DNA of 37,505 nt from an uncultured Methanobrevibacter sp. (GCA_902789505.1 CADAOO010000009.1:1-37505), one strand, 5' to 3'; shown: positions 27,601 through 35,817, counted from the stretch's first letter. A program made the numbers and translations. The notes: generated by a model not told the origin, from the letters alone.

Positions 27601-29675
27601 CATTCCTAGCCTGTCTTAATCTGGCAAAAAATTATATCAACTTAATTAATTTCAGCGTTGAAAATGAATTGAATTCAATGCTGGACGGTTTGAACGGCAG
27701 ATATATCCCTATTGGCGAAGGTGGAGAAGTTGTTGTCAAACCCTCAGTCCTTCCAACAGGAACCAACATGTTTCAGGACCAGTCATCCGAACTTCCGACA
27801 AAAGAAGCATGGGAATATGCAAAAACATTGGCATTATTGACACTTTCTGATTTGAACGACACTACTGAAAAAATCATAATGGGAATCTGGTGTGTCGAAA
27901 CTGCAAGGGATGACGGTGCATTGGTTTCATCAGTCCTTCACCTTTTAGGTATGAAGCCTGTCTGGACAGATTCATCAAGTGCGGGATATGACGATGAAGG
28001 AAATCCGACCGGTAAAAAAGTGGGTTCACTGCCAGAAGTAATAAGATTAAACGATTTGACCCGACCTGACGGATGGGCAAACAAAAGAATAGATGTAACA
28101 GTAATTACAAGCGGTCTATTTAGAGACTTATACTCTTCACAGGCCGTGCTTCTGGACAATGCATTCAGAGTAACATTGGCCAGATCATATTTAACATTAA
28201 TTAGAAACGAAAGCTTAATGAATTCCGAACACGGAAAAGAATTAAAAGAAGCCCTTGAAGGAGTGATAAGTGGAATTAACTATTACGGAGTTTCAAATGA
28301 ACCTTTAGATTCAAATTATGTTGCACAGCACTGGATTGAAGATACTTTATATTATTTAAGTATAGGATATAATGCAACTTATGCAGGAGAATGTGCAATA
28401 ACAAGAATATTTGCTCCGCCAAACGGAGATTATGGTGCTGGAATATCCAAATTGGTATCAATGTCATGGACATGGAATGAAACAAGCGAACTTGCTGATT
28501 TCTACCTTGGAAGAATGGGAAACATGTATTCCAAAAACTACTGGGGAGATACAAATCCATTGGTTTTCCTAAGAGCCCTGTCAAATTCAGATACAATCGT
28601 GGCAAGCCGCAACACCAACCAATACGGTGTGCTTGACAATGACGACTTCTTTGATTACTGGGGCGGTTTGTCAATGACCGTGGAGGAGATTTCAGGAAAA
28701 GCTCCAAAATTCAATGTATTGATGTATGCCAATAAGAATACCGCTTATATCTCCTCTTTAGAAGAAGTGATGTACAAGGAAATCGCTGCAAGATATGATA
28801 ATCCAGAATGGATTAGTGGAATGATGAAAGAAGGATACAGCGGTGCCCGTTATATGTCAAACAAATTTGTAAGCAATTTACATGGTTGGCAAATTACAAG
28901 ACCATCCGCTGTTACAGACGATTTGTGGAACAGGGTTTATAATACATATTACAATGACAAGTATGGATTAGGTGTCAAAGACTGGTTAATGACCGGAAAT
29001 AATGCTTATTCACTTATTTCCATGAGCGGAACCATGCTTACAACCATCCATGACGGATATTGGAAAGCCAGTGATGCTACAGTCAGGGACATTGCAAACA
29101 CATGGGCACAGGCAACTGTTCAAAACGGTGTTGCATGCTGTGACTGCAGCTGCGGCAATATTGCAATGATGCAGTGGGCCGCCCAATATGTGAATCCGGA
29201 CATTTTGGCACAACTGCTTCCTAAATTATATGAAGCTACAAAAAATCCGGTATTTTTAAACAATACACAATCAACTGTCCCTCCGGAATCTCAAACCAAC
29301 AACAATCAAAAGGAAGCTTCAACACAAAATCCCGTTGAAGGCTCCACATCTTCCTCAACATTCAAATCAAATTCATCTTCAACAAGTGACAATGTTGCCC
29401 AAAACGGCAATACCCAAGGGGATGCATTTTCAAATGTTGGTCAGGGAACTGAAATAGCAGAAGCAGGAAGTTCATCAGCACAAGGTGCAGACGTTAAAAA
29501 ATCAGTTGAAATCAATCCTATAACTTCTCAGTCTGCAAGTGAAGTGGGATTATCAATCGTTGCTGTTTTAGCTATTTTATGTTTAATTATGGTTGTAGCA
29601 GTGGGCTACTTCAGAAATAAAGATGATATTGATAAAGATCAGGATTTAGATAAACTTTTCAAAGAAAAACTATAG
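24681..29675 (+). CDS. Exported, membrane-anchored CobN-like metal chelatase
   Basis: 1664 aa, longer than cytoplasmic CobN (about 1250-1300). A signal peptide (KKLLILFILLSFLLLVPPIF, then ASSA, residues 5-28) leads to a CobN/BchH-like body at about 270-1500. The active-site signature HATHEWLPGKE, with H743 and H746, corresponds to HGTLEWLPGKE of CobN, and GEAIQAKRRGFA with SHLTSPM follows. A cysteine knot ACCDCSCGN (C1486, C1487, C1489, C1491) ends the body. Next comes a Ser/Asn/Gln-rich linker (1510-1615), one helix (about 1622-1644) and a charged tail, so the body is outside the cell and tethered. Cytoplasmic CobN inserts Co into a corrin with CobS/CobT; neither is encoded in this window. 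It is first of four tightly spaced genes. The substrate (corrinoid, other tetrapyrrole, or free metal) is unknown. Confidence 0.88.
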   Translation: MRNYKKLLILFILLSFLLLVPPIFASSANDLNTTDNTNDELTITNTDTVQNKTLFIISDSPGTNILDSASDDIYNVENLSGFNIVLRSGEQVKDMNEEELYSLFSSSDAFIGEWISTDVDSVLTNLLGKYPNLSNKELFLILELPSGNLNSGSSSLNLIRNNTLNYEKIFLSYTNDELIDYFKNTKRGNSYNDINNYINNDGHKFNNLFNQLVLYKNINDKDNLKNQILFTLNYLGYGFSYDLPSFTGTKNYGIYRDRWYSLEEYVAAYFDPSRTRTIGILESTMYIVSQQLHPVDSIIDTLESKGYNVIPVYAAGGSAEQLKVMVESWTSAGSDISGFISNSSNYNTYVDAVISMVAYGVGGENFSKAVDFFEELGVPVFRAVHSDYVSNEMWELGSTGLTTEKSDKWWHITIAETQGIIDATFVGGQSSYISNLTGARIVTYIPHTRNIDLLTDRIDSWVDLKYLSNEDKLISVIYYNYPPGKQNIGSSYLDTIKSIYNILYTLKESGYNVGNLPSNVSELEDLMLKCGINVATWAPGELEKLANQSGVTLLSVDEYTSWFNSLDEIVKIQVREGPVAYIGELSKRAVELDYTVTIGDTIDDWFNQIIALLPEDNSQEAKIVLTNIVSALKNFTQTKNFDYYNLFLQYFYEFKLLNISGLNGWGDSPGNVMVVNRNGSEYFVIPGLTYGNIFIAPEPQRGWESDIENLYHCTAVAPTHQYLAAYYYMQTRHSNAMIFIGRHATHEWLPGKEILLSATDYGSVVVGDVPQLYFYIVDGLGEAIQAKRRGFAVMISHLTSPMSYTHLYANLTVAASLINDYKNNPKEETVNQLRDLIIKNDYSMNIGLTKDDVNNMSSNLLVEKVNNFLIEMQSALYPLGLHALGEPWSENDLASTVSAMMSYDYVMENNQGVVNLFGELSNYYFSKTYDDLSAFDREFVLNKSYDLIKSLIYWDVDTVNSVLIAQNDKLDNPTFLACLNLAKNYINLINFSVENELNSMLDGLNGRYIPIGEGGEVVVKPSVLPTGTNMFQDQSSELPTKEAWEYAKTLALLTLSDLNDTTEKIIMGIWCVETARDDGALVSSVLHLLGMKPVWTDSSSAGYDDEGNPTGKKVGSLPEVIRLNDLTRPDGWANKRIDVTVITSGLFRDLYSSQAVLLDNAFRVTLARSYLTLIRNESLMNSEHGKELKEALEGVISGINYYGVSNEPLDSNYVAQHWIEDTLYYLSIGYNATYAGECAITRIFAPPNGDYGAGISKLVSMSWTWNETSELADFYLGRMGNMYSKNYWGDTNPLVFLRALSNSDTIVASRNTNQYGVLDNDDFFDYWGGLSMTVEEISGKAPKFNVLMYANKNTAYISSLEEVMYKEIAARYDNPEWISGMMKEGYSGARYMSNKFVSNLHGWQITRPSAVTDDLWNRVYNTYYNDKYGLGVKDWLMTGNNAYSLISMSGTMLTTIHDGYWKASDATVRDIANTWAQATVQNGVACCDCSCGNIAMMQWAAQYVNPDILAQLLPKLYEATKNPVFLNNTQSTVPPESQTNNNQKEASTQNPVEGSTSSSTFKSNSSSTSDNVAQNGNTQGDAFSNVGQGTEIAEAGSSSAQGADVKKSVEINPITSQSASEVGLSIVAVLAILCLIMVVAVGYFRNKDDIDKDQDLDKLFKEKL

Positions 29676-29683
29676 GTGTTTGA

Positions 29684-30391
29684 ATGGATGCAATTAATAT
29701 TTTATGGCAAGTGGGAATTTTATCCGCCGTTTTAATTTTTGGAATCAAATTAGGTCTTGCAACAGGCCTTGCAAATATGTCAAGGAAATATCTGGCATTG
29801 GTTTCAATAGGTTATGGTGGAGGAGTACTGATACTAACAGAAATATCCTCATATTTCACAAAACAGATTACAGATTTAATTTATACTTATAACTTTGAGT
29901 TCTTCTTGATTATGGCATTGATTATGATTCTGGCAGGAATATTCACAATAAGAGAATATAAGGTATTTGAAAAAAACACCACCGCAGCCACCTGCATGGC
30001 GGTTGTAGCACCATGCCCATGCTGTTTCGGTTCCATTATTGTGAGCATAATGCTTGTGGCGCCAACCGTAGGATTGGGACTCATGGATTTAAGTTTCATT
30101 GTAGCGGGTGCACTGGTTTTGACTATTGTCCTGACCTACTTCGCATCCAATTATCTTGTGAAATTTATTAAAAAACCGTATCCTATCGTCTTAGGTAATT
30201 TCATGTTCTTTTTAGGAATTTATTTCCTATTATCAGCGCTGTTCTTACCGAACATTACAGCCATGATTCAAAATCCGATGGATGGAATAACAATATCATC
30301 CCCATATTACCTGATTGGGGCATTGATTGTAATGCTTGTAATTGTTGCGATTGGCGGAATAATTTCAAGGAGAAATAGTAATTTTAATTAG
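29684..30391 (+). CDS. DUF2162-type integral membrane protein with CPCC motif
   Basis: 235 aa with about seven helices; I place it with the DUF2162 predicted transporters of methanogens. The feature that stands out is C104-x6-C111-P-C113-C114 (TCMAVVAPCPCCFGSI) at the start of a helix, suited to metal binding or thiol redox, as in CcdA/LysE-like small transporters. GGTGT overlaps the CobN-like stop, ATG 29684 is 8 bp further on, and the ExbB-like gene follows by 8 bp, so all are one operon. It probably moves the metal or tetrapyrrole handled by the CobN-like protein, or reduces its cysteines; both are inferences. Confidence 0.8.
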   Translation: MDAINILWQVGILSAVLIFGIKLGLATGLANMSRKYLALVSIGYGGGVLILTEISSYFTKQITDLIYTYNFEFFLIMALIMILAGIFTIREYKVFEKNTTAATCMAVVAPCPCCFGSIIVSIMLVAPTVGLGLMDLSFIVAGALVLTIVLTYFASNYLVKFIKKPYPIVLGNFMFFLGIYFLLSALFLPNITAMIQNPMDGITISSPYYLIGALIVMLVIVAIGGIISRRNSNFN

Positions 30392-30399
30392 GTGATTTA

Positions 30400-31044
30400 A
30401 TGGTATCAACAATTCCCGGAAGTGAAATATTAACTTCAACCTTGAATATGATTTCTCAAAGCCTGCAGATTCCTGTAATCATATTTTTAGTAATCTTTGC
30501 AGTATTTGCTGTTTTAGCTATTGGCGGGCTTATTTCAGAATACACCTCAAGAAAGAAAATCACTCCCGACATGATCGAACAGCTGATTTATTCGATTTCC
30601 AATGCAAATTCTTTAGAAGAAATAAAAAACATTATTGAAAATTCAAATATTTACAACTCCCAAAAGGTAGTTTTAATTAAAATATTACGTTCAAGTTCTT
30701 TAACTGTGGATTCAAGACATGCTTTGGCTAAAAAACTGATTGAATTTGAAGAAAATAATTTTGCAAAAAAAATTGAAAAAACCGATGTCGTTACACGTAT
30801 TGGACCGACTTTAGGTTTAATGGGTACATTAATACCTATGGGTCCGGGGCTTGCGGCATTGGGCGCAGGAGATGTCAATACCTTAGCCAATGCAATCATT
30901 GTCGCATTTGATACAACAGTTGTGGGTATCGGCGCCGGAGCAGTGGCATATTTTGTATCCAAAGTAAGGCGCAGATGGTATGAAGAGTACTTGTCCAATT
31001 TAGATGCACTGGCTGATGCATTACTCGATAAATTAAGTCAATAA
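30400..31044 (+). CDS. MotA/TolQ/ExbB-family proton channel subunit
   Basis: 214 aa. A first helix at about 24-44 is followed by a cytoplasmic helical loop (50-130). Two helices then carry the family signature: VTRIGPTLGLMGTLIPMGPG (131-150) and LANAIIVAFDTTVVGIGAGA (162-181), with GPTLGLMGT and DTTVVG as in ExbB/TolQ. The C-terminal basic helix (SKVRRRWYEEYL) is cytoplasmic. Such proteins form pentamers around an ExbD/TolR/MotB-type subunit and turn proton or sodium flow into mechanical work on an extracytoplasmic partner. GGTGAT stands four bases before ATG 30400. The next gene supplies a plausible D-type subunit. Confidence 0.93.
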   Translation: MVSTIPGSEILTSTLNMISQSLQIPVIIFLVIFAVFAVLAIGGLISEYTSRKKITPDMIEQLIYSISNANSLEEIKNIIENSNIYNSQKVVLIKILRSSSLTVDSRHALAKKLIEFEENNFAKKIEKTDVVTRIGPTLGLMGTLIPMGPGLAALGAGDVNTLANAIIVAFDTTVVGIGAGAVAYFVSKVRRRWYEEYLSNLDALADALLDKLSQ

Positions 31045-31056
31045 GGGGTTTTTGTC

Positions 31057-31383
31057 ATGGTCCGAGAAAAAGGTCGCAAAAGGTTTTCAGAAGGCGAAGA
31101 AGATCCGATGGCTGGAACTTCAAATCTTGTTGATGCAATGCTTGTAATAGCAGTTGGCTTGTTGATTTTTGTTGTTATAAGCTGGAATATGCAGAGTGTC
31201 GTATTTCAAAATCAGGAACAGCAGACATTTGATGAATCCTCACCTGACGTGACCGAAGTGTCAGAAGGTCAAGTCCTGAATGAGACTCCCGACTCTTCCA
31301 ACAGTTCAGGTCAAGGTTATATGGAAATGGGTAAAGTCTATAAAGACCCATCGACGGGCAAGCTAATAATGGTTGAAGGATAA
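31057..31383 (+). CDS. DUF2149-type small ExbD-like membrane protein
   Basis: 108 aa. A basic cytoplasmic N-terminus precedes one helix, TSNLVDAMLVIAVGLLIFVV (21-40), with an aspartate (D26) at its start. This matches the topology and position of the proton-carrying aspartate of ExbD (about D25) and TolR in their VDVMLVLL helix. The external part is short: an acidic Ser-rich linker and a tail MEMGKVYKDPSTGKLIMVEG. It lacks the folded periplasmic domain of true ExbD. The family appears to be DUF2149. It starts 12 bp after the ExbB-like gene and is last in the operon; a T-rich stretch at about 31409-31418 may end it. The ExbD-like role is inferred from residue pattern and neighbour. Confidence 0.82.
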   Translation: MVREKGRKRFSEGEEDPMAGTSNLVDAMLVIAVGLLIFVVISWNMQSVVFQNQEQQTFDESSPDVTEVSEGQVLNETPDSSNSSGQGYMEMGKVYKDPSTGKLIMVEG

Positions 31384-31471
31384 CAACATTCCTTTAACAA
31401 ACTTATATTTTTTTTATCTATTAAACTTTATTTTATCTTCTTTTTTTGAGAATATTTAGAAAAATTTATAT

Positions 31472-31482
31472 TAGTATTACTA
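31472..31482. promoter_or_regulatory. TAGTATTACTA palindrome upstream of the adhesin
   Basis: This is a perfect odd palindrome, TAGTA-T-TACTA, immediately followed by the TATA-like ATACTATAA. Two near-identical TAGTAATACTT elements precede the CobN-like gene, so the two surface transcription units may share a regulator. A second TATA candidate, CTTTAAATTTT, lies closer to the gene at about 31514. Confidence 0.5.
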
Positions 31483-31581
31483 TATACTATAATTGTACTA
31501 ATAAACTTAATAAACTTTAAATTTTTTTTATTACTTTAAGTTTTGGTTTTGTACGATGAAATATTTCAATAAGGGATTATG

Positions 31582-34500
31582 ATGAGAAATAAAAAAATTT
31601 TTATACCTATTTTACTTTTCATGGTTGTCCTCTCAATTGGTGCAATATCTGCTCAGGATGTAGATGATGCAATTGCATCCAACAGCGAAAACGACATTCT
31701 TGGGACCTCCGGGTCCGTTTCAGGAGGAGTTGACGTTGAAACTGAAAACCCTTGGGCTACAAGCGGTGCCCTCAATTATACAATTCCTGACGATGCAACA
31801 ATTAAGAGTGCTGATGTTTATGTGAATGTTTACGGCGGTAGCGCCCAGAATACATATGGGGCAAATGCCAACATCACAATTACAACAGAAAAAAATGAAA
31901 CTAAATACTATGAATCATTATGGACCGCAGACGGGAGTACTGACGGGACTGTCTATACAGTAAATGACCACACTACAAAATGCTATTCCGACTATATGAT
32001 TCATTATGACGTAACAAGCATGTTAGATGGCTTGAAAGGAGACTTTAAAATTAATGTTGACACTTTCCAAATGGAAAATAAATCATTTGACGGTAGAATC
32101 AAATTGATAGCATTAGTTTTAGCATATGATGACAGTGATGGTGACTCAATTAGTTATTGGATTAATGATGACCAGTTATGGACCAAAACAAGTGCCACAG
32201 TTACTTTTGATACAGGCAGCGTGGATAAAATCTTTGATGCTAACCTGTGTAATATTGTCCTTTCAAGTGGCGACGGCACTTACATGATCAACGGCGAGAT
32301 ATTAGGCGATGCCACTGTACACGAATCCGGTGATTATTATCAGTACAATGAGTGGAATGTGAATGATGTTGTTAAAGCAAATAAGAAAACAGATTTGACC
32401 GTTATGTATGCTGGAACTAGCTCATATGGTTCAATTAAAAATGTTCTTTCTGTTTTAACCATTTCCAACAATTTAATTACAGATGTTTCAATAACTCCGG
32501 AATACACAAGTGTTCCTTCAGTTTATGCAGGCACTAACAATACTTTAACCATCAAAGTTAAAACTACAAAAGCAGGCAAATACGCCATTAACTTATATGC
32601 AGATGACAGTAAAGTAAACGGAACAGAAATCGATTTGGCAGAAGGTGAAAACACCATTTTATTAACTGACCCTACAATCAGACCTCTCGATGAAACCACC
32701 GTTAACGGTGCTGAAAACAAAATGGTCAAATATACAGTCGATATACTCAGTGACGATTCCACTGTATACAGCAAAGAAGCATCCTTCCCTGTTTTGTATA
32801 ACGGTAATTTAGGTTACGATATGGAATATGATATGAACGGTTTCACAGAATATGTAGCGCATATTACTGGAGATATTGTAATTGATGTTAAAGACGTAAG
32901 TTCCTATTTAAGTGCTTCTGCAATGAACAGAACCGACGTTTGGGCAGTCAACTTAACTGAAAACTCCGAACTTGTCGGTGCAACATTAATCATTCCATAC
33001 AACTGGTTTAATGCAAGAGACTACAATGAAACCATTGACATGTTTAATTTAACATTCAACGGCGAAACAATCAATGCCTATGGATTTTACAGAGACCAAG
33101 GAAACTTAGGAAATTACGGTAAATACGGATACGGTTATTTAGAATACGACGTAACTAATTTATTAAATACAAAAGGTGACAATACACTTATCTTAAACAA
33201 AGTCAATCCTACCCCTGCAGTCTACCCAAGCGTATTATTCTACCTCTACAACACAGAAGGAGGCAGCATCAAAGAAATTGACTATCTCGCAGGAGTTGAT
33301 TTATTAGCAAATACCAATAACAAGGCAGGCAGACCCGTAAAATCAGATATTATGATAGGATTAGATAAAGAGGAATATAAAAGTGTAAAGCTCTATGCTT
33401 TAGCAGCCAGTGCACAAGCAGGTGAAGGTAATCTTATCATCAACGGTAATGAAATTGCAGACATCTGGACTGGAACCAGTTCCACAACAGACCTATTCAC
33501 AACAGACATTACCGACATGATAACACAAGAATTTAACATTACATTTGTCGCTACCGGCAGCACTATCCTAGCTCTACCTCAATTCATAGTGGCTGATTAC
33601 GGATATGGCTTCACTATCGACTCAATCCAAACTGAATACACAAGCGTTCCAACCTGTTATGCCGGAACAAACAACACATTAACCGTTACAATAAACACTA
33701 ACACAGCAGGCGAATTCGAAATCGAACTATGGGCTGATGACCAACAAGTCGACACAGTCACTATTAACTTAACTGAAGGAAGAAATACAGTACTATTAAC
33801 CGACCCAACAATCAGACCTGTCGATGAAACTACTGTAAACGGTGCAGACAACGATAAAGTCACTTACTTAGTTGGAGTATCTTTCAATGATCTGACAAGT
33901 GAAAAAGATATAACCGTTCCAGTCCTATACAACGGTAACTTAGGCTACAACATGGAATATAATATTACCGGATTTGAAAATATCGCCCCTATTACTTTCA
34001 ACGGAGATATAGTAATTGACATTAAGGATGTAAGCTCCTATTTAGGTGCTTCCGCAATGAACAGAACCGACGTTTGGACCGTTGATTTGGATGATAACTC
34101 TGAAATTACTACTGCATTCATTTATGTTCCATACAATTGGTTCAATGCTAAAGCTTACACTGAAGACAGCAGTATGTTCAATGTAACATTTAATGGTGCT
34201 AGCGTTACCCCAATCGCATGGTACAGAGACCAAGGAAACTTAGGAAACTACGGCCAATACGGATACGGTATTTTTGTCTATGATGTAAGTGATTTGATTG
34301 AAACTGGAGACAATTCACTTGTTTTAAACAAAGTCAATCCTACACCTGCAGTCTACCCAAGTGCATTAGTATACATGTACGACACTGAAGGCAGCACAGC
34401 ATATAAGACAGCTTATATCTTAAATGGTGCTGACTTACTTTCAAACGCAAATAATGTCGCAAAAAGAACTGCAAAAGCAGACACCGAAATAACTGTTGAC

Positions 34501-35598
34501 ACTGATGATATTGATAATGCAGTACTTTATGTATTTGCGGCCAGTGCTCAAACCGGTGAGTCCAATATAGTATTTAACGGCAACGTTTATGAAAACGTTT
34601 GGAACGGAACCAGTTCCACAACTGACCTGTTCACCGCTGATGTAACCGGTTTAATTAATGACACCAATTCAATTTCATTTGTTGCTACCGGTTCAACCAT
34701 TTTGGAATTGCCACAAATCATTGTAACTTCAAATACTAAAACAAAAACAGCACTTATCACTCCAACCAGAGTAATCAGTGTTGCAAACGGTATTATCGGT
34801 TATGATTACCAATTCATCCTTAAAGATGAAAACGGCAACGCATTAGCTGGCAAAGAAGTATCTGTTATATTCAACGGCGAAACCCAAACCGTAACCACTG
34901 ATGAAAAAGGCTGGGGAACAGCAACAGTGAAAGCCGGTGCCGAAGGTACATATGAAGTAACAGTAAGCTTTGAAGGTGATTCCGAATATAGTGAAATTAG
35001 TCAAACAGCCACCATCAAACTGGTTAAAGAGAAAACTCAATTTATTGCTCCAGACAGAGTCGTTTATGTCCAACAAATGTCTCGAGGATACACATACTCT
35101 GCCATTCTCAAAGACCAAAACGGTAACACCTTAGCTAATAAAAAAGTTCTTTTCAAATTCAATGGAGAAAGCATAGTCACATATACTGATGAAAACGGTT
35201 GGGCTACTGTTAAATTAACTGCAGTAAATGCAGGAGAACAAACAGTTACAATCAAATTTGCAGGAACCGCAAGCTGCTACTATGAAACAAGCATAACAAA
35301 AACCATTAAGATTGTTCGTGAACAAAGCAAATTAAGCGTACCTGATAAGACATTCCCTGTATCAGTTGAAAAGAAAGTCACAGCAACCTTAAAATCAAAA
35401 TCTGACAATCCAGTATATGGTGCTAAAGTTACCTTGACCGTCAATGGAAGAACATACACCGCAACCACTGACAATTCAGGAATTGCAACATTTTCCATAG
35501 ACATTAATAACCTAGGTACTTTCTCAGCAACCACCAAATTTGATGACAGCAGATTCTTTGCAGCAACAAGTGTAACATCAAAAATATATATTATTTAA
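31582..35598 (+). CDS. Secreted adhesin-like protein with DUF3344-type and Ig-like repeats
   Basis: 1338 aa from ATG 31582; AGGGA is five bases upstream, better spaced than for the adjacent ATG 31579. A signal peptide (KKIFIPILLFMVVLSIGAIS, cleaved near AQD) is followed by a DUF3344-like beta domain (about 45-295). Two near-identical 378-residue units come next (308-685 and 686 to about 1052), each starting YTSVP and containing LLTDPTIRP, DVSSYL, SAMNRTDVW, YRDQGNLGNYG and NKVNPTPAVYPS. Three Ig-like domains (about 1055-1338; GWGTATVKAGAEGTYEVTV type) end the chain. There is no C-terminal helix or pseudomurein-binding motif, so attachment is unclear. It is probably a cell-surface adhesion or scaffold protein with its own promoter. 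Confidence 0.88.
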   Translation: MRNKKIFIPILLFMVVLSIGAISAQDVDDAIASNSENDILGTSGSVSGGVDVETENPWATSGALNYTIPDDATIKSADVYVNVYGGSAQNTYGANANITITTEKNETKYYESLWTADGSTDGTVYTVNDHTTKCYSDYMIHYDVTSMLDGLKGDFKINVDTFQMENKSFDGRIKLIALVLAYDDSDGDSISYWINDDQLWTKTSATVTFDTGSVDKIFDANLCNIVLSSGDGTYMINGEILGDATVHESGDYYQYNEWNVNDVVKANKKTDLTVMYAGTSSYGSIKNVLSVLTISNNLITDVSITPEYTSVPSVYAGTNNTLTIKVKTTKAGKYAINLYADDSKVNGTEIDLAEGENTILLTDPTIRPLDETTVNGAENKMVKYTVDILSDDSTVYSKEASFPVLYNGNLGYDMEYDMNGFTEYVAHITGDIVIDVKDVSSYLSASAMNRTDVWAVNLTENSELVGATLIIPYNWFNARDYNETIDMFNLTFNGETINAYGFYRDQGNLGNYGKYGYGYLEYDVTNLLNTKGDNTLILNKVNPTPAVYPSVLFYLYNTEGGSIKEIDYLAGVDLLANTNNKAGRPVKSDIMIGLDKEEYKSVKLYALAASAQAGEGNLIINGNEIADIWTGTSSTTDLFTTDITDMITQEFNITFVATGSTILALPQFIVADYGYGFTIDSIQTEYTSVPTCYAGTNNTLTVTINTNTAGEFEIELWADDQQVDTVTINLTEGRNTVLLTDPTIRPVDETTVNGADNDKVTYLVGVSFNDLTSEKDITVPVLYNGNLGYNMEYNITGFENIAPITFNGDIVIDIKDVSSYLGASAMNRTDVWTVDLDDNSEITTAFIYVPYNWFNAKAYTEDSSMFNVTFNGASVTPIAWYRDQGNLGNYGQYGYGIFVYDVSDLIETGDNSLVLNKVNPTPAVYPSALVYMYDTEGSTAYKTAYILNGADLLSNANNVAKRTAKADTEITVDTDDIDNAVLYVFAASAQTGESNIVFNGNVYENVWNGTSSTTDLFTADVTGLINDTNSISFVATGSTILELPQIIVTSNTKTKTALITPTRVISVANGIIGYDYQFILKDENGNALAGKEVSVIFNGETQTVTTDEKGWGTATVKAGAEGTYEVTVSFEGDSEYSEISQTATIKLVKEKTQFIAPDRVVYVQQMSRGYTYSAILKDQNGNTLANKKVLFKFNGESIVTYTDENGWATVKLTAVNAGEQTVTIKFAGTASCYYETSITKTIKIVREQSKLSVPDKTFPVSVEKKVTATLKSKSDNPVYGAKVTLTVNGRTYTATTDNSGIATFSIDINNLGTFSATTKFDDSRFFAATSVTSKIYII
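32503..33636 (+). repeat. Adhesin internal repeat, unit 1 (1134 bp)
   Basis: This 378-codon unit begins at TACACAAG (YTSVP) and is repeated in frame from 33637. DNA similarity is high in stretches such as the AACAAAGTCAATCCTAC region near 33199 and 34330. Confidence 0.85.
33637..34735 (+). repeat. Adhesin internal repeat, unit 2
   Basis: This is the second in-frame unit. It starts exactly 1134 bp after unit 1 and ends a little short, where the Ig-like domains begin. Conservation is patchy at DNA level, as expected from a duplication followed by divergence or gene conversion. Confidence 0.85.
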
Positions 35599-35631
35599 GA
35601 GACATACGTCTCTTAAACCTTATTTTTTTTT
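35594..35631 (+). terminator. Hairpin plus T-tract after the adhesin
   Basis: TTTAAGAGAC (35594-35603) and GTCTCTTAAA (35608-35617) make a perfect 10-bp stem with loop ATAC, followed by CCTTA and nine T residues. The adhesin stop codon is inside the stem. This is the clearest intrinsic-type terminator in the window. Confidence 0.8.
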
Positions 35632-35732
35632 ACAAAAAAGTTTTTTAAATTTAAACTAGATTATACATCGAAATTTAAATAATCAAAAAAAATAGAACAA
35701 TGAGAGTTACTATTCACTAATAACCTCATAAC

Positions 35733-35751
35733 ATTAGTTAAATTAACTAAT
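35733..35751. repeat. 19-bp perfect palindrome between convergent genes
   Basis: ATTAGTTAA-A-TTAACTAAT is fully self-complementary around one base. It lies between the adhesin end and the CMD gene end, 67 bp past the CMD stop. It may be part of a CMD terminator or a protein-binding site. The rest of 35632-35817 is AT-rich with no gene seen. Confidence 0.5.
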
Positions 35752-35817
35752 ACACCATCATATTAAAATGATATAACAAACAATAGTTATTTCAATTCTA
35801 ACATCAAAGAAATGAAT

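Noticed and set aside
28276..28707. Minus-strand ORF of 143 codons inside the CobN-like gene
   Set aside because: It overlaps the catalytic body of a clear homologue and shows no coding signature of its own.
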